Assembly: GCF_900199455.1 (NCBI RefSeq)
Contig: NZ_FZQR01000007.1
Span: forward strand, 186,001-250,000
Length of the DNA: 64,000 nucleotides
Source of the DNA: Mesorhizobium carmichaelinearum
GTDB taxonomy: Bacteria; Pseudomonadota; Alphaproteobacteria; Rhizobiales; Rhizobiaceae
Direction of reading: 5' to 3'
Position 1 is the stretch's first letter; each line of letters begins with the position of its first letter. A model generated the notes under the pieces. It saw only the letters and a program-made list of their open reading frames with translations. It did not search any database and was not told the origin of the DNA. The translations under genes were made by a program, and so were the position numbers. Below, piece after piece: positions 28,711 to 36,054 of this stretch.

Positions 28711-28905
28711 CTATCCGCGGCGGAACAGCGCCTCGGCGGCCGATTTGGTGTTGTCCTTGGACTTGATCTCTGCTTCCAGCCGGGCAATTTCGTCGCGCAG
28801 TATGCCGATGCGTTCCGACAGTTCACCAAGCGAGAGCAGCGACAGGTCCTGCCCGATCTCATGCGGGCGCGCCTTCTTCTTGGGTTCGTCGTCGAAGATC
28901 GCCAT
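28711..28905 (-). CDS. DUF1192 small protein
   Basis: 64 residues from an ATG with GGAGGAG upstream. It begins MAIFDDEPKKKARPHEIGQDLS and continues with the DUF1192 helix LSLGELSERIGILRDEIARLEAEI, ending SAAEALFRRG. This is an alphaproteobacterial family of short coiled-coil proteins with no assigned role. It is divergent from the quinone oxidoreductase gene, the usual neighbour arrangement in rhizobia. A longer in-frame N-terminus with four glycines is not supported. Confidence 0.88.
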   Translation of the reverse strand: MAIFDDEPKKKARPHEIGQDLSLLSLGELSERIGILRDEIARLEAEIKSKDNTKSAAEALFRRG

Positions 28906-29027
28906 CGTTGCTCCTCCTCCGCCACACCAGATTGGCCATTTGCCTGATTTGGCAATCAGCATACATAGGGCAAGGGCGTCGATGCAAACAGCCGGTAAGA
29001 ATGCGGCGAGGAAAGACGGGAAACTTC

Positions 29028-30038
29028 ATGGCGAGCGGACAGAAAATTCCGGCCAGGATGACGGCAATCGCTATCTCGGAGCCGGGCGGCCCACGGGTGC
29101 TGAAACCGGAGACGCGCGACGTGCCGCAACCCGGCCCAGGGGAGATCTTGATCAAGGTGCATGCTGCGGGCGTCAACCGGCCCGACGTGCAGCAGCGCAA
29201 GGGCGCCTATCCGCCGCCGCCCGGCGCATCGGACCTGCCGGGTCTCGAAGTGTCGGGCGAAGTGGCAGCCCTTGGTGACGAGATATCGCGCTGGCGCATC
29301 GGCGACCGGGTCTGTGCGCTCACACCCGGCGGCGGCTATGCCGAATATGTCAAGGTTCACACCGGCAGTGTGCTGCCGCTGCCGGCCGGGTTCACGCATA
29401 CGGAAGCGGCGGCGGTGCCGGAAAACTATTTCACCGTCTGGCACAATGTGTTCGAGCGCGGCGGCCTGAAGAAGGGTGAGACGCTGCTGGTGCATGGCGG
29501 CTCGTCCGGCATCGGCACGACGGCGATCCAGCTGGCCTCGGCCTTCGGCGCCTATGTCATCACCACCGCCGGATCCAAGGAGAAATGCGACGCCTGCCTG
29601 AAACTCGGCGCCGACCGCGCGATCAACTATCGCGAGGAGGATTTCGTCACGGCGGTGAAAGAGGCGACGGAAGGCAAGGGCGCCAATGTCATCCTCGACA
29701 TGGTCGGCGGCGACTATGTCCAGCGCAACTACGAGGCCGCCGCCGTCGAGGGCCGCATCGTCCAGATCGCGGTGCAGGCCGGCGCCGTCGCCAGTGCCGA
29801 TTTTTCCAAGATCATGGTCAAGCGGCTGACCCATACCGGTTCGACGCTGCGGCCGCGCACCGTCGAGTTCAAGGCGGCGATCGCGGCGGCACTGGAGGCC
29901 CAGGTCTGGCCGCTGCTCGGCACCCGCAAGGTCGCACCCGTCATGGACATGATTTACCCGCTCACCGATGCCTGGCGCGCGCATGAGCGGATGGAGGAGG
30001 GCGAGCATATAGGCAAGATCGTGCTCGACGTCGGCTAG
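29028..30038 (+). CDS. NAD(P)H quinone oxidoreductase (zinc-free MDR, QOR/PIG3-like)
   Basis: 336 residues. MTAIAISEPGGPRVLKPETRDVPQPGPGEILIKVHAAGVNRPDV and GLEVSGEVAALG are the QOR-type GroES-like domain without zinc ligands; the Rossmann part has LLVHGGSSGIGTTAIQLASAFGA. The NYFTVWHNVFERGGL segment places it near the PIG3 (tumour-protein p53-inducible 3-like) group. Reduces quinones or related carbonyls with NADPH. The stop TAG lies inside the first bases of a long hairpin repeat (30037). Confidence 0.9.
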   Translation: MASGQKIPARMTAIAISEPGGPRVLKPETRDVPQPGPGEILIKVHAAGVNRPDVQQRKGAYPPPPGASDLPGLEVSGEVAALGDEISRWRIGDRVCALTPGGGYAEYVKVHTGSVLPLPAGFTHTEAAAVPENYFTVWHNVFERGGLKKGETLLVHGGSSGIGTTAIQLASAFGAYVITTAGSKEKCDACLKLGADRAINYREEDFVTAVKEATEGKGANVILDMVGGDYVQRNYEAAAVEGRIVQIAVQAGAVASADFSKIMVKRLTHTGSTLRPRTVEFKAAIAAALEAQVWPLLGTRKVAPVMDMIYPLTDAWRAHERMEEGEHIGKIVLDVG

Positions 30039-30168
30039 GACGTGCCGATATCCAGGTGAGGCCGGCCTGCAAATGATGGCTTCCTGCTCACGTACTTAAG
30101 TACGCTGCGCTCCGGTTCTCGGCAGCCATCATTTTCGACTCGGCCTGACCTGAATCTCGACACGTCCT
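30037..30168. repeat. Long hairpin repeat, copy 3 (RIME-like)
   Basis: Outer arms AGGACGTG (30037) and CACGTCCT (30161-30168), then CAGGTGAGGCCG/CGGCCTGACCTG and AAATGATGGC/GCCATCATTT. The centre is the perfect palindrome CGTACTTAAGTACG followed by CTGCGCTCCGGTTCTCGG. It overlaps the stop codon of the preceding gene by two bases. Confidence 0.82.
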
Positions 30169-30316
30169 GCGCCGAGGGCTGCCTACGAGATGAACAGAAG
30201 CTTAATGGTGCAATGCAGCATTTGCATCATTGCTATGCAAAATCGGCCGTTCAAGTCCCCATCGATGATCACTATCTGTGCAGCATCGAAACGAACACCC
30301 CGTCAGGAGGACTACC

Positions 30317-30457
30317 ATGAACCCGATCCGCGCTTTCCGTAACTGGCGCATGTACACCGAGACCGTGCGCGAACTGAACAAGCTCAACGCCCGTCAGCTC
30401 AACGATCTCGGCATCAACCGCGCCGACATCGAACGGATCGCCCGGCAGGCGATCTGA
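30317..30457 (+). CDS. DUF1127 small protein (46 aa)
   Basis: 46 residues, ATG preceded by CAGGAGG. MNPIRAFRNWRMYTETVRELNKL then the DUF1127 signature NDLGINRADIERIARQAI. Small arginine-rich DUF1127 proteins of alphaproteobacteria affect RNA turnover and phosphate or carbon metabolism where studied. It stands alone with its own upstream spacer (30169-30316, which holds the promoter but no clear consensus). Too short for most gene finders. A GC-rich stem (CCCGGCC/GGCCGGG at 30470-30487) and a stronger terminator at 30540 follow. Confidence 0.85.
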   Translation: MNPIRAFRNWRMYTETVRELNKLNARQLNDLGINRADIERIARQAI

Positions 30458-30539
30458 TATCAAGCACGACCCGGCCACAAGGCCGGGCCGATGTTGAGAA
30501 GTAGAGCCGTCGCAGACGTTACCCGTTTCCGGTTCCGAG

Positions 30540-30572
30540 CCCGCTGGACCCCGTCCAGCGGGTTTTGTCTTT
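30540..30572 (+). terminator. Intrinsic terminator behind the DUF1127 gene
   Basis: CCCGCTGGAC (30540-30549), CCC loop, GTCCAGCGGG (30553-30562), then TTTTGTCTTTT. Perfect 10-bp stem, 82 bases after the stop codon. Confidence 0.8.
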
Positions 30573-30832
30573 TGGGATCCATGCAATTGCCCTGCTGAAT
30601 CCAGGAGCGCGCGCAGCACTTCTGCGTCCTGCTCGAAAGTGGCCGTCCCTTTGCCCGAGGTCTAGCCATTCGAATGCGCTTGCCGGGTCCCGAACGCATC
30701 GGGGCCGCCGCGCCTTCCCAAAATCATTGCGAAACAGCAAGGAAACGGTTATACAGGCCGCGAATTTCCCATTTTGGTGGCTCTAAACCACCGCCCGCGC
30801 GGGAACGCGGGCGAACGAGAAGGATTTTTTAA

Positions 30833-31525
30833 ATGGCCAATACGCTGCTGATGCCCAAGGCGACCGCCGTCTGGCTGGTCGACAACACCGCGCTCTCCTT
30901 CGAGCAGATCGCGCAGTTCTGCGGGCTGCATCCGCTTGAGGTCAAGGCGATCGCCGACGGCGAATCGGCGCAAGGCATCAAGGGCATGGACCCGATCATG
31001 ACCGGCCAGCTGACCCGCGACGAGATCGCACGCGCCGAGAAAGACCCGAACCAGCGCCTGAAGCTTTCCGATCCCAAGGTGCGGGTGCCGGAATCCAAGC
31101 GCAAGGGTCCGCGCTACACGCCGCTGTCGAAGCGCCAGGACCGGCCGAACGCGATCCTGTGGCTGGTGCGCAACCATCCCGAACTCAAGGACGCGCAGAT
31201 TTCGCGTCTCGTCGGCACCACCAAGTCGACGATCGAGCAGATCCGCGAACGCAAGCATTGGAATTCGGCCAATCTGCAGCCGATGGACCCGGTGACGCTG
31301 GGTCTCGCCTCGCAGATCGACCTCGACATGGAAGTCAACCGCGCCTCGCGCGGCCGCGAGCAGGCGCAGCCGGTTGGCGACACGCTGTTGCCGGCCGCCC
31401 TGACCGAGCGGCTGGTGCCGGCTCCGGAAAAGCCGAAGGACGAAGATGCCGAACTCGACGCCAACGCCGTGTTCGCCAAGCTCTCGGCGCTGAAGTCGAA
31501 GAACGAAGACGCTGACGACGAGTAA
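30833..31525 (+). CDS. trcR: Cell-cycle transcriptional regulator TrcR (DUF1013)
   Basis: 230 residues. The start LMPKATAVWLVDNTALSFEQIAQFCGLHPLEVKAIADGE is the DUF1013 hallmark, followed by KRKGPRYTPLSKRQDRPNAILWLVRNHPELKDAQISRLVGTTKSTIEQIRERKHWN, a helix-turn-helix with a second HTH-like half. DUF1013/TrcR is restricted to alphaproteobacteria and tied to the CtrA-era cell-cycle network. The acidic C-terminus (DEDAELDANAVFAKLSALKSKNEDADDE) is normal. It is a single gene with its own terminator. Confidence 0.92.
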   Translation: MANTLLMPKATAVWLVDNTALSFEQIAQFCGLHPLEVKAIADGESAQGIKGMDPIMTGQLTRDEIARAEKDPNQRLKLSDPKVRVPESKRKGPRYTPLSKRQDRPNAILWLVRNHPELKDAQISRLVGTTKSTIEQIRERKHWNSANLQPMDPVTLGLASQIDLDMEVNRASRGREQAQPVGDTLLPAALTERLVPAPEKPKDEDAELDANAVFAKLSALKSKNEDADDE

Positions 31526-31543
31526 GGTCCGCGACAGACCAAC

Positions 31544-31571
31544 AAAAAGCCCGCTTCGAGCGGGCTTTTTT
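31544..31571. terminator. Bidirectional terminator between trcR and the WYL regulator gene
   Basis: AAAAAGCCCGCT, TCG loop, AGCGGGCTTTTTT: a 7-bp GC stem flanked by A5 and T6, working on both strands for the convergent genes. Confidence 0.92.
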
Positions 31572-31586
31572 ATTCCATGGTCGACC

Positions 31587-32306
31587 TCAGCTTCGCGCCA
31601 CGCGGTCCGGCGCCATGCCGTAATCCTCGCTGCGCTCCACCGCCCGGTAGAAGTCGGCAAGCTGCTTGCCGCGCTCCGGCTTGAAGATGCGGCCGGCGAT
31701 CACCACCGAGGCGATGCGGTCGATGCGGAAGGCGCGGAAGTCGTCGCGCATCTCGCACCAGGCGACCAGCGTCCACACCTTGCCCCAGAACCATAGGCCG
31801 AGTGGCCTGATGTCGCGCGCGGTGCCGCGGCCGGCCTCGTCGCAATAGTCGATGGTCAGCACCTGGCGCTTCTCGACAGCACGCTCGATCAGGTCGATCG
31901 CCTCGCGGGCGGCGTCGCTCACCACCCACATCGGTGTGTGGATCTCGGTGCGGGCGATGCGATCCTTTTCGGCATCGGGCAGCACGGCGCCGATCTTGAC
32001 CAGCGCCTCGTCGGCGGCCCGTGCCATGGCGGCGCCGCCAAAGGCGCGCACCATGCGCGCTCCCGCAACCAGCGCCACGATCTCGTCACGTGTGAACATC
32101 AGTGGCGGAAGGTCGAAACCCTCCCTCATCATGTAGCCAACACCGGCCTCGCCGTCGATCGGCACCCCGGTCGACTGCAGGTCGGCTATGTCGCGATAGA
32201 TCGTTCGCTCGGAAACCTCGAGCCACGTGCCGAGCTTCTGGGCGGTGACCAGACGGCCACCACGCAGATGCTGCACGATCTGAAAGAGCCTGTCGGCGCG
32301 GCGCAT
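31587..32306 (-). CDS. YafY-type WYL-domain transcriptional regulator
   Basis: 239 residues. HTH_11 winged helix at the start (MRRADRLFQIVQHLRGGRLVTAQKLGTWLEVSERTIYRDIADLQSTGVPI), then a GYMMREGFDLPPLMFTRDE linker and a WYL domain (LTIDYCDEAGRGTARDIRPLGLWFWGKVWTLVAWCEMRDDFRAFRIDRI). In place of the canonical W-Y-L triad this copy has VWTLVAWC. WYL proteins bind ligands and often regulate nearby genes. The minus-strand genes at 32374, 32848 and 33523 lie upstream in the same orientation, two of them behind identical inverted repeats. Confidence 0.9.
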   Translation of the reverse strand: MRRADRLFQIVQHLRGGRLVTAQKLGTWLEVSERTIYRDIADLQSTGVPIDGEAGVGYMMREGFDLPPLMFTRDEIVALVAGARMVRAFGGAAMARAADEALVKIGAVLPDAEKDRIARTEIHTPMWVVSDAAREAIDLIERAVEKRQVLTIDYCDEAGRGTARDIRPLGLWFWGKVWTLVAWCEMRDDFRAFRIDRIASVVIAGRIFKPERGKQLADFYRAVERSEDYGMAPDRVARS

Positions 32307-32373
32307 CTTTTGCTTCCCCAGTATTGTTGCTGGAGCGGCTCCTGGACCGGAGCCACTCCCAGACGACGTGCAT

Positions 32374-32781
32374 TTACGGTTTCAGTCCTTCGCGCTTACG
32401 CTGGGCGGCGACGAACTCCGCGCCAAAGGACAGTTTCTTCGTTGTCGGCGTCTTCGCATCGAGCACGCGCCAGAAGGGGGCGACGTCGCTCAGCGTCATG
32501 CCGCGCTCGAGGTCTTCCTTGGCGGCTTCGGCAACCGTGCGCAGATGATAGCCGATGGTGACCGGACATGTCACTTCGGCGCCGTGTTCGATGGCAAGGG
32601 CGGTGCGCAACGCACGGATATCCATCTCGACGCCTGCGGGAATCGAGCGGATGAAATCGTCGACCTGGCGTGCCGTCGGCACCAGCATCGGCTGGCCCTC
32701 GACCACGTCACCCACCGTGCGCGGCGTCGGTTTCACGCCGTTGATGCCAGGCATGTTCAGCCTGTCGTTCCAACTTTTCAT
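32374..32781 (-). CDS. Conserved hypothetical protein, MGMT/ATL-like fold suspected
   Basis: 135 residues from an ATG with AGAGGA upstream. The segment VDDFIRSIPAGVEMDIRALRTALAIEHGAEVTCPVTIGYHLRTVAEAA recalls the helix-turn-helix of O6-alkylguanine methyltransferase-like proteins, with TCPV where PCHR would carry the reactive cysteine, but similarity is weak. APFWRVLDAKTPTTKKLSFGAEFVAAQRKREGL is a well-formed C-terminal motif. It is the first gene upstream of the WYL regulator and sits behind the inverted repeat at 32831. Function unknown; a DNA-related role is speculative. Confidence 0.65.
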   Translation of the reverse strand: MKSWNDRLNMPGINGVKPTPRTVGDVVEGQPMLVPTARQVDDFIRSIPAGVEMDIRALRTALAIEHGAEVTCPVTIGYHLRTVAEAAKEDLERGMTLSDVAPFWRVLDAKTPTTKKLSFGAEFVAAQRKREGLKP

Positions 32782-32830
32782 CGATCGTCCTCTCGGCCGG
32801 CCATGCGCATTATCCCACCATCGCACGCGC

Positions 32831-32854
32831 CTCCTGACAGCATACTGTCAGGAG
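32831..32854. promoter_or_regulatory. Inverted repeat CTCCTGACAG-CATA-CTGTCAGGAG (site 1)
   Basis: Perfect 10-bp arms around CATA, 50 bases upstream of the ATG of the hypothetical gene at 32781 and overlapping the end of the DJ-1-like gene. The same arms recur at 33733. Its spacing fits an operator for a dimeric regulator; the adjacent WYL protein is the natural candidate. Confidence 0.7.
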
Positions 32855-33438
32855 GCTTCAGCATATTCCCTGACAAACAGCGTTCGCATCTGTGCGACAT
32901 CGCTGGCTCTTTCCGGATAGAGTGTGTTCAGAAAGGCAAGGGCAAAGGTGCCGGGCGCCGAACCCGGCGCGGAAACGATTTTGCCGTCGGCGACGGCATG
33001 CGGCACGTCCTGATAGTTGCTGTCGCCGGCATAGCCGGCTTCATGTCCCTTGATCCAGTCGCGGCCATTGCTGGTATGCCTGGCTTCTTCGAACATGCCG
33101 GCCCGCGCCAGCGCCAGCGTGCCGGCGCAGATTCCGCCGACGACACCACCGCGCGTTGCTATGGCATTGAGCAGTTGGGCGACATCCGGCGGCGTCTTGC
33201 CCGCCCACTGGTCGGAACCGATGACGGCCACTGCGTCAAGGTCGGCATTCTCTTCGACGCCGACCGAACGGTCGGGCGTCAGCCGAAAACCGCTGATTCC
33301 GGTCACGGGCTTGCCTTCGGGTGTCAGCGACACGGCGCGCGCGCCGAACCATTCGACCGCCGAAGCCGCAAGCAGCCCATATTCCCAGTCGGCAAAACCT
33401 TCGATGAAAAGGAAGCCGATTGTCTTCTGATCGGGCAT
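32848..33438 (-). CDS. DJ-1/PfpI-family protein
   Basis: 196 residues. FLFIEGFADWEYGLL contains the conserved glutamate region and GGICAGTLALARAG the nucleophile elbow with Cys104, the DJ-1/PfpI reactive cysteine. HTSNGRDWIKGHEAGYAG supplies the family His-like loop. Family members act as glyoxalase III, deglycase or chaperone; which one cannot be told. A glyoxalase-like dioxygenase is encoded nearby (34001), giving the locus a reactive-carbonyl flavour. The inverted repeat of site 1 overlaps its stop codon. Confidence 0.9.
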   Translation of the reverse strand: MPDQKTIGFLFIEGFADWEYGLLAASAVEWFGARAVSLTPEGKPVTGISGFRLTPDRSVGVEENADLDAVAVIGSDQWAGKTPPDVAQLLNAIATRGGVVGGICAGTLALARAGMFEEARHTSNGRDWIKGHEAGYAGDSNYQDVPHAVADGKIVSAPGSAPGTFALAFLNTLYPERASDVAQMRTLFVREYAEAS

Positions 33439-33522
33439 AAGCTCGCTCCATCGCCCGGCGCGCCGTACCCATATCTGGGCATTGGCGCGTCCATGTCCAA
33501 TATCGATGTCGAAAAATTCGCC

Positions 33523-33690
33523 TCAATTGCCGCGGGAGCGACGTTCCGCATACATATCGGGCCAGCCGATGTCCTTGCGGATGTCCGCGGGCAGCGAGTT
33601 TATGAAACGCTGGGTGCGGATTTCGTTGCGCATGGTGCGAACCTTGCCGACATAGTGCTGCATGCCGCGCAGAATGGTGTAACCGTTCAT
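33523..33690 (-). CDS. DUF1127-like small protein (55 aa)
   Basis: 55 residues; ATG at 33690 with GAGGAG upstream. The C-terminal half RFINSLPADIRKDIGWPDMYAERR has the DUF1127 pattern (LPxDIRKDIGWPD), with a longer basic N-terminal helix (MQHYVGKVRTMRNEIRTQRF). It follows inverted-repeat site 2 by 42 bases and precedes the DJ-1-like gene in the same direction, so the WYL-linked genes may be one small regulon. An upstream in-frame start would add ten unconserved residues. Confidence 0.8.
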   Translation of the reverse strand: MNGYTILRGMQHYVGKVRTMRNEIRTQRFINSLPADIRKDIGWPDMYAERRSRGN

Positions 33691-33732
33691 GACCAGTCTC
33701 CTCTCTTTCGATGGAGACACTATCGCACACCC

Positions 33733-33756
33733 CTCCTGACAGCAGTCTGTCAGGAG
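33733..33756. promoter_or_regulatory. Inverted repeat CTCCTGACAG-CAGT-CTGTCAGGAG (site 2)
   Basis: Same 10-bp arms as site 1 (32831) with a different 4-base spacer, 42 bases upstream of the DUF1127-like start. Identical arms with varying spacer sequence argue for a protein-binding site rather than RNA structure. A half-site CTGTCAGGA recurs at 33916 in front of the dioxygenase gene. Confidence 0.72.
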
Positions 33757-33860
33757 GATGTCAGCCGCTCAGCGATAATTACGCTCGACGCGTCTCCTGA
33801 GGGAAAGCCTTGTTTTTCGATGCCGTCGTGGCTTGCTGCAGCAAGCCGCGGGGCGCCTTA

Positions 33861-33904
33861 TTGTTCACCATAAGCGTGACAATGTGTGCAACATTGTTCA
33901 CCAT
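33861..33904. promoter_or_regulatory. Operator-like repeats upstream of the dioxygenase gene
   Basis: Two exact copies of TTGTTCACCAT (33861-33871 and 33894-33904) are 33 bases apart, and ACAATGT (33879) and ACATTGT (33891-33897) form a perfect 7-bp inverted repeat between them. This looks like a MarR-type binding region about 100 bases before the start at 34001. The regulator is not encoded next to it. Confidence 0.5.
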
Positions 33905-34000
33905 TCGGCGGCGGACTGTCAGGATAGGCGGCCTTAAGCGACGCGACCGGAGTTCTGATATGAAGGGAGAAAACTCTTCCCCAAAACCAGGGAGACGACC

Positions 34001-34954
34001 ATGAGCCTGCAACTGACAGGAATCCACCATCTGACCGCCATCACCGCCAATGCGCCGGGTAATCTTCACTTCTACACGAGGGTGCTGGGCTTGCGGCTGG
34101 TCAAGAAGACGGTGAACCAGGACGACACATCGGCCTACCATCTCTTCTATGCCGACGGCGAAGCGACGCCGGGCACCGACCTTACCTTCTTCGACTGGCC
34201 GGTTGGCCGCGAACGGCGCGGCACAAACAGCATCGCGCGGACCAGCCTCAGGGTCGGCAGTTCGGAAAGCCTTGCGTGGTGGAAGCAGCACCTGGCCGGT
34301 GAAGACATCGTGACAGGAGAGATTGCCGACATTGGCGGCTATCCCAGCCTGGATTTCGAGGACCCCGAAGGCCAGCGCCTGCGGCTCATCAGCGATGGTG
34401 GCAAGGGCGGCAGCCATCCCTGGGCGCAAAGCCCGGTGCCGGCCGAGCATCAGATCCGCGGGCTCGGGCCGATCGTCATCAGTGTCCCCGACATCACCAA
34501 CACCGAGGCAGTGCTGACCCGGGTGATGAATATGCGCAAGGTCCGCGACTATGCCTCGCCGGATGGCGAGGGCCAGGTCCATGTCTTCGAAATGGGCGCG
34601 GGCGGGCCGGCGGCGGAACTGCATGTCGCCGCACAGCCTGGACTGGCGCCGGCCCGGCAAGGCGCCGGTGCGGTTCACCATGTCGCCTTCAGGGCGCCGG
34701 ACCAGGAGACGCTGCATCAGTGGACCGCCCGTCTGGCCGAATTCCGCCTGCCGTCGAGCGGCGAGGTCGAGCGTTACTACTTCCGTTCGCTCTATTTCCG
34801 CGAGCCGAACGGCATCCTGTTCGAGATCGCCACAGACGGGCCGGGCTTCACCGCCGATGAACCGCTGGAGACGCTGGGTGAAAGCCTGGCTCTGCCGCCG
34901 TTCCTTGAACCGAAGCGCGCCTCGATCGAAGCTGGTCTCAAGCCGCTGAAATAG
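34001..34954 (+). CDS. Ring-cleaving dioxygenase of the VOC/glyoxalase family (MhqO/LinE-like)
   Basis: 317 residues made of two VOC domains. The start LTGIHHLTAITANAPGNLHFYTRVLGLRLVKKTVNQDDTSAYHLFYAD is the signature of the YkcA/MhqO group, with His9 or His10 as metal ligand; GAVHHVAFRAPDQETLHQW and SLYFREPNGILFEIATDGPGF carry the C-terminal metal His and Glu. MhqO-type enzymes cleave hydroquinones or catechols. Expression is probably induced by quinone-type compounds through the upstream repeats (inference). ATG follows AGGGAGACGACC. Confidence 0.88.
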   Translation: MSLQLTGIHHLTAITANAPGNLHFYTRVLGLRLVKKTVNQDDTSAYHLFYADGEATPGTDLTFFDWPVGRERRGTNSIARTSLRVGSSESLAWWKQHLAGEDIVTGEIADIGGYPSLDFEDPEGQRLRLISDGGKGGSHPWAQSPVPAEHQIRGLGPIVISVPDITNTEAVLTRVMNMRKVRDYASPDGEGQVHVFEMGAGGPAAELHVAAQPGLAPARQGAGAVHHVAFRAPDQETLHQWTARLAEFRLPSSGEVERYYFRSLYFREPNGILFEIATDGPGFTADEPLETLGESLALPPFLEPKRASIEAGLKPLK

Positions 34955-35067
34955 ATCGCTGCCTGAAGGTGGGCGCCACGTTTCCGGTTCGGATTGTGGC
35001 GCCTGTTCTTTCTTAGAGATCGAACAAGGCGCTTTGACAGCCAGCCGCGTTGCTGGTCAAAGGCGAC

Positions 35068-35229
35068 ATGACGAAACTCCTTGCCCTTGTGATCATCGGC
35101 TTCATGGTCATCCAGCTGATCAAACCGATCGGCTGGCCCGGTCTCAAGCGACGCGGCGATTTCTGGAAGCTGGCGCTGCTCGCCATGGCCGCGATCTCGC
35201 TGGCCGCCGTGCTTGGGCATTTGACATAA
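35068..35229 (+). CDS. Small membrane protein (53 aa)
   Basis: 53 residues: MTKLLALVIIGFMVIQLIKPIGWPGLKRRGDFWKLA and a second hydrophobic stretch LLAMAAISLAAVLGHLT. Two membrane segments separated by a basic loop. Similar short proteins accompany rhizobial genomes as hypothetical. No obvious Shine-Dalgarno besides AAGGCG upstream. It lies alone between the dioxygenase gene and a convergent SGNH hydrolase gene. Confidence 0.65.
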   Translation: MTKLLALVIIGFMVIQLIKPIGWPGLKRRGDFWKLALLAMAAISLAAVLGHLT

Positions 35230-35257
35230 GCCAGCAGGCCGCATCAGCCGTCGGTGT

Positions 35258-35971
35258 TCAGCCGGCAAGCACCTGGTCGACGAGATGTTCCGCCCAGGCG
35301 CGGTAACCTGCCTCCGAGGCGTGGAACCCGTCGGAGGCAAAGCCCTCTTCGGGATTGGTGATCGGCAGGCGTGGCGCCGGTACCGCGCCGCGCTCCAGGC
35401 AGAGGCGTTCACCCATCCGGTTCATTGCAGTGGCGCGGATCTCGAGGATCTTGCCGAGCAGCGGCGGCATGGCCGGTGCGCGCGTGAATTCCAGCACCGG
35501 CGACCACACCACGCGCGCCTCCGGCCATTTGGCGCGCAGCGCGTAGAGCAAGCCGCCGAACTCCTTCTTGAAGCGCGGTACCGAATGAAAATTCTTGGTG
35601 TCGTTGGTGCCGATGGCGAGCACGATATGCGTCCACGGATCCGCCGACAGATTGGGCAGGACATGGTCGCGGATCTGGCCTGATGTCGCCGAATTGAAGC
35701 CAGCGGCGCGCCAGCGTACGGCGCGGCCGGTACGCTGCGCAATCAGCACGGCGAGTTGCGCGGCAAGCCCATCCTCGGAATTGCCGATGCCGACCGAGGC
35801 GGCCGAGGAATCACCCAGCACCAGAAGCGAGATATCAGGCGCCTTGCCTGATATCTCGTGCATGACTGGTCCCCGTGCCGGCAGCATGCGCGTGGTGCGG
35901 CGGCGCACGCCGAGTCCCTGCCAGATATAGACGGGGAAAGCGAGCCAGGTGAGGGAGGCCGGGAAGCGCAT
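35258..35971 (-). CDS. SGNH/GDSL-family hydrolase
   Basis: 237 residues. Block I LLVLGDSSAASVGIG with nucleophile Ser55, block II G near FNSATSG, block III IGTND, and block V DGFHASEAGY supplying Asp and His. The N-terminus contains one hydrophobic segment (SLTWLAFPVYIWQGLGV) that may be an uncleaved anchor. Likely an esterase or acyl-hydrolase. It has no operon partners; substrate unknown. Confidence 0.87.
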   Translation of the reverse strand: MRFPASLTWLAFPVYIWQGLGVRRRTTRMLPARGPVMHEISGKAPDISLLVLGDSSAASVGIGNSEDGLAAQLAVLIAQRTGRAVRWRAAGFNSATSGQIRDHVLPNLSADPWTHIVLAIGTNDTKNFHSVPRFKKEFGGLLYALRAKWPEARVVWSPVLEFTRAPAMPPLLGKILEIRATAMNRMGERLCLERGAVPAPRLPITNPEEGFASDGFHASEAGYRAWAEHLVDQVLAG

Positions 35972-36054
35972 GGCGGAACCGTGGAATGATCTGCGGCAGG
36001 CTTAGCGCATGTTTGGGCCGAGGTGAACGGATCCTTGCACTGCCGGCCGGTGCC

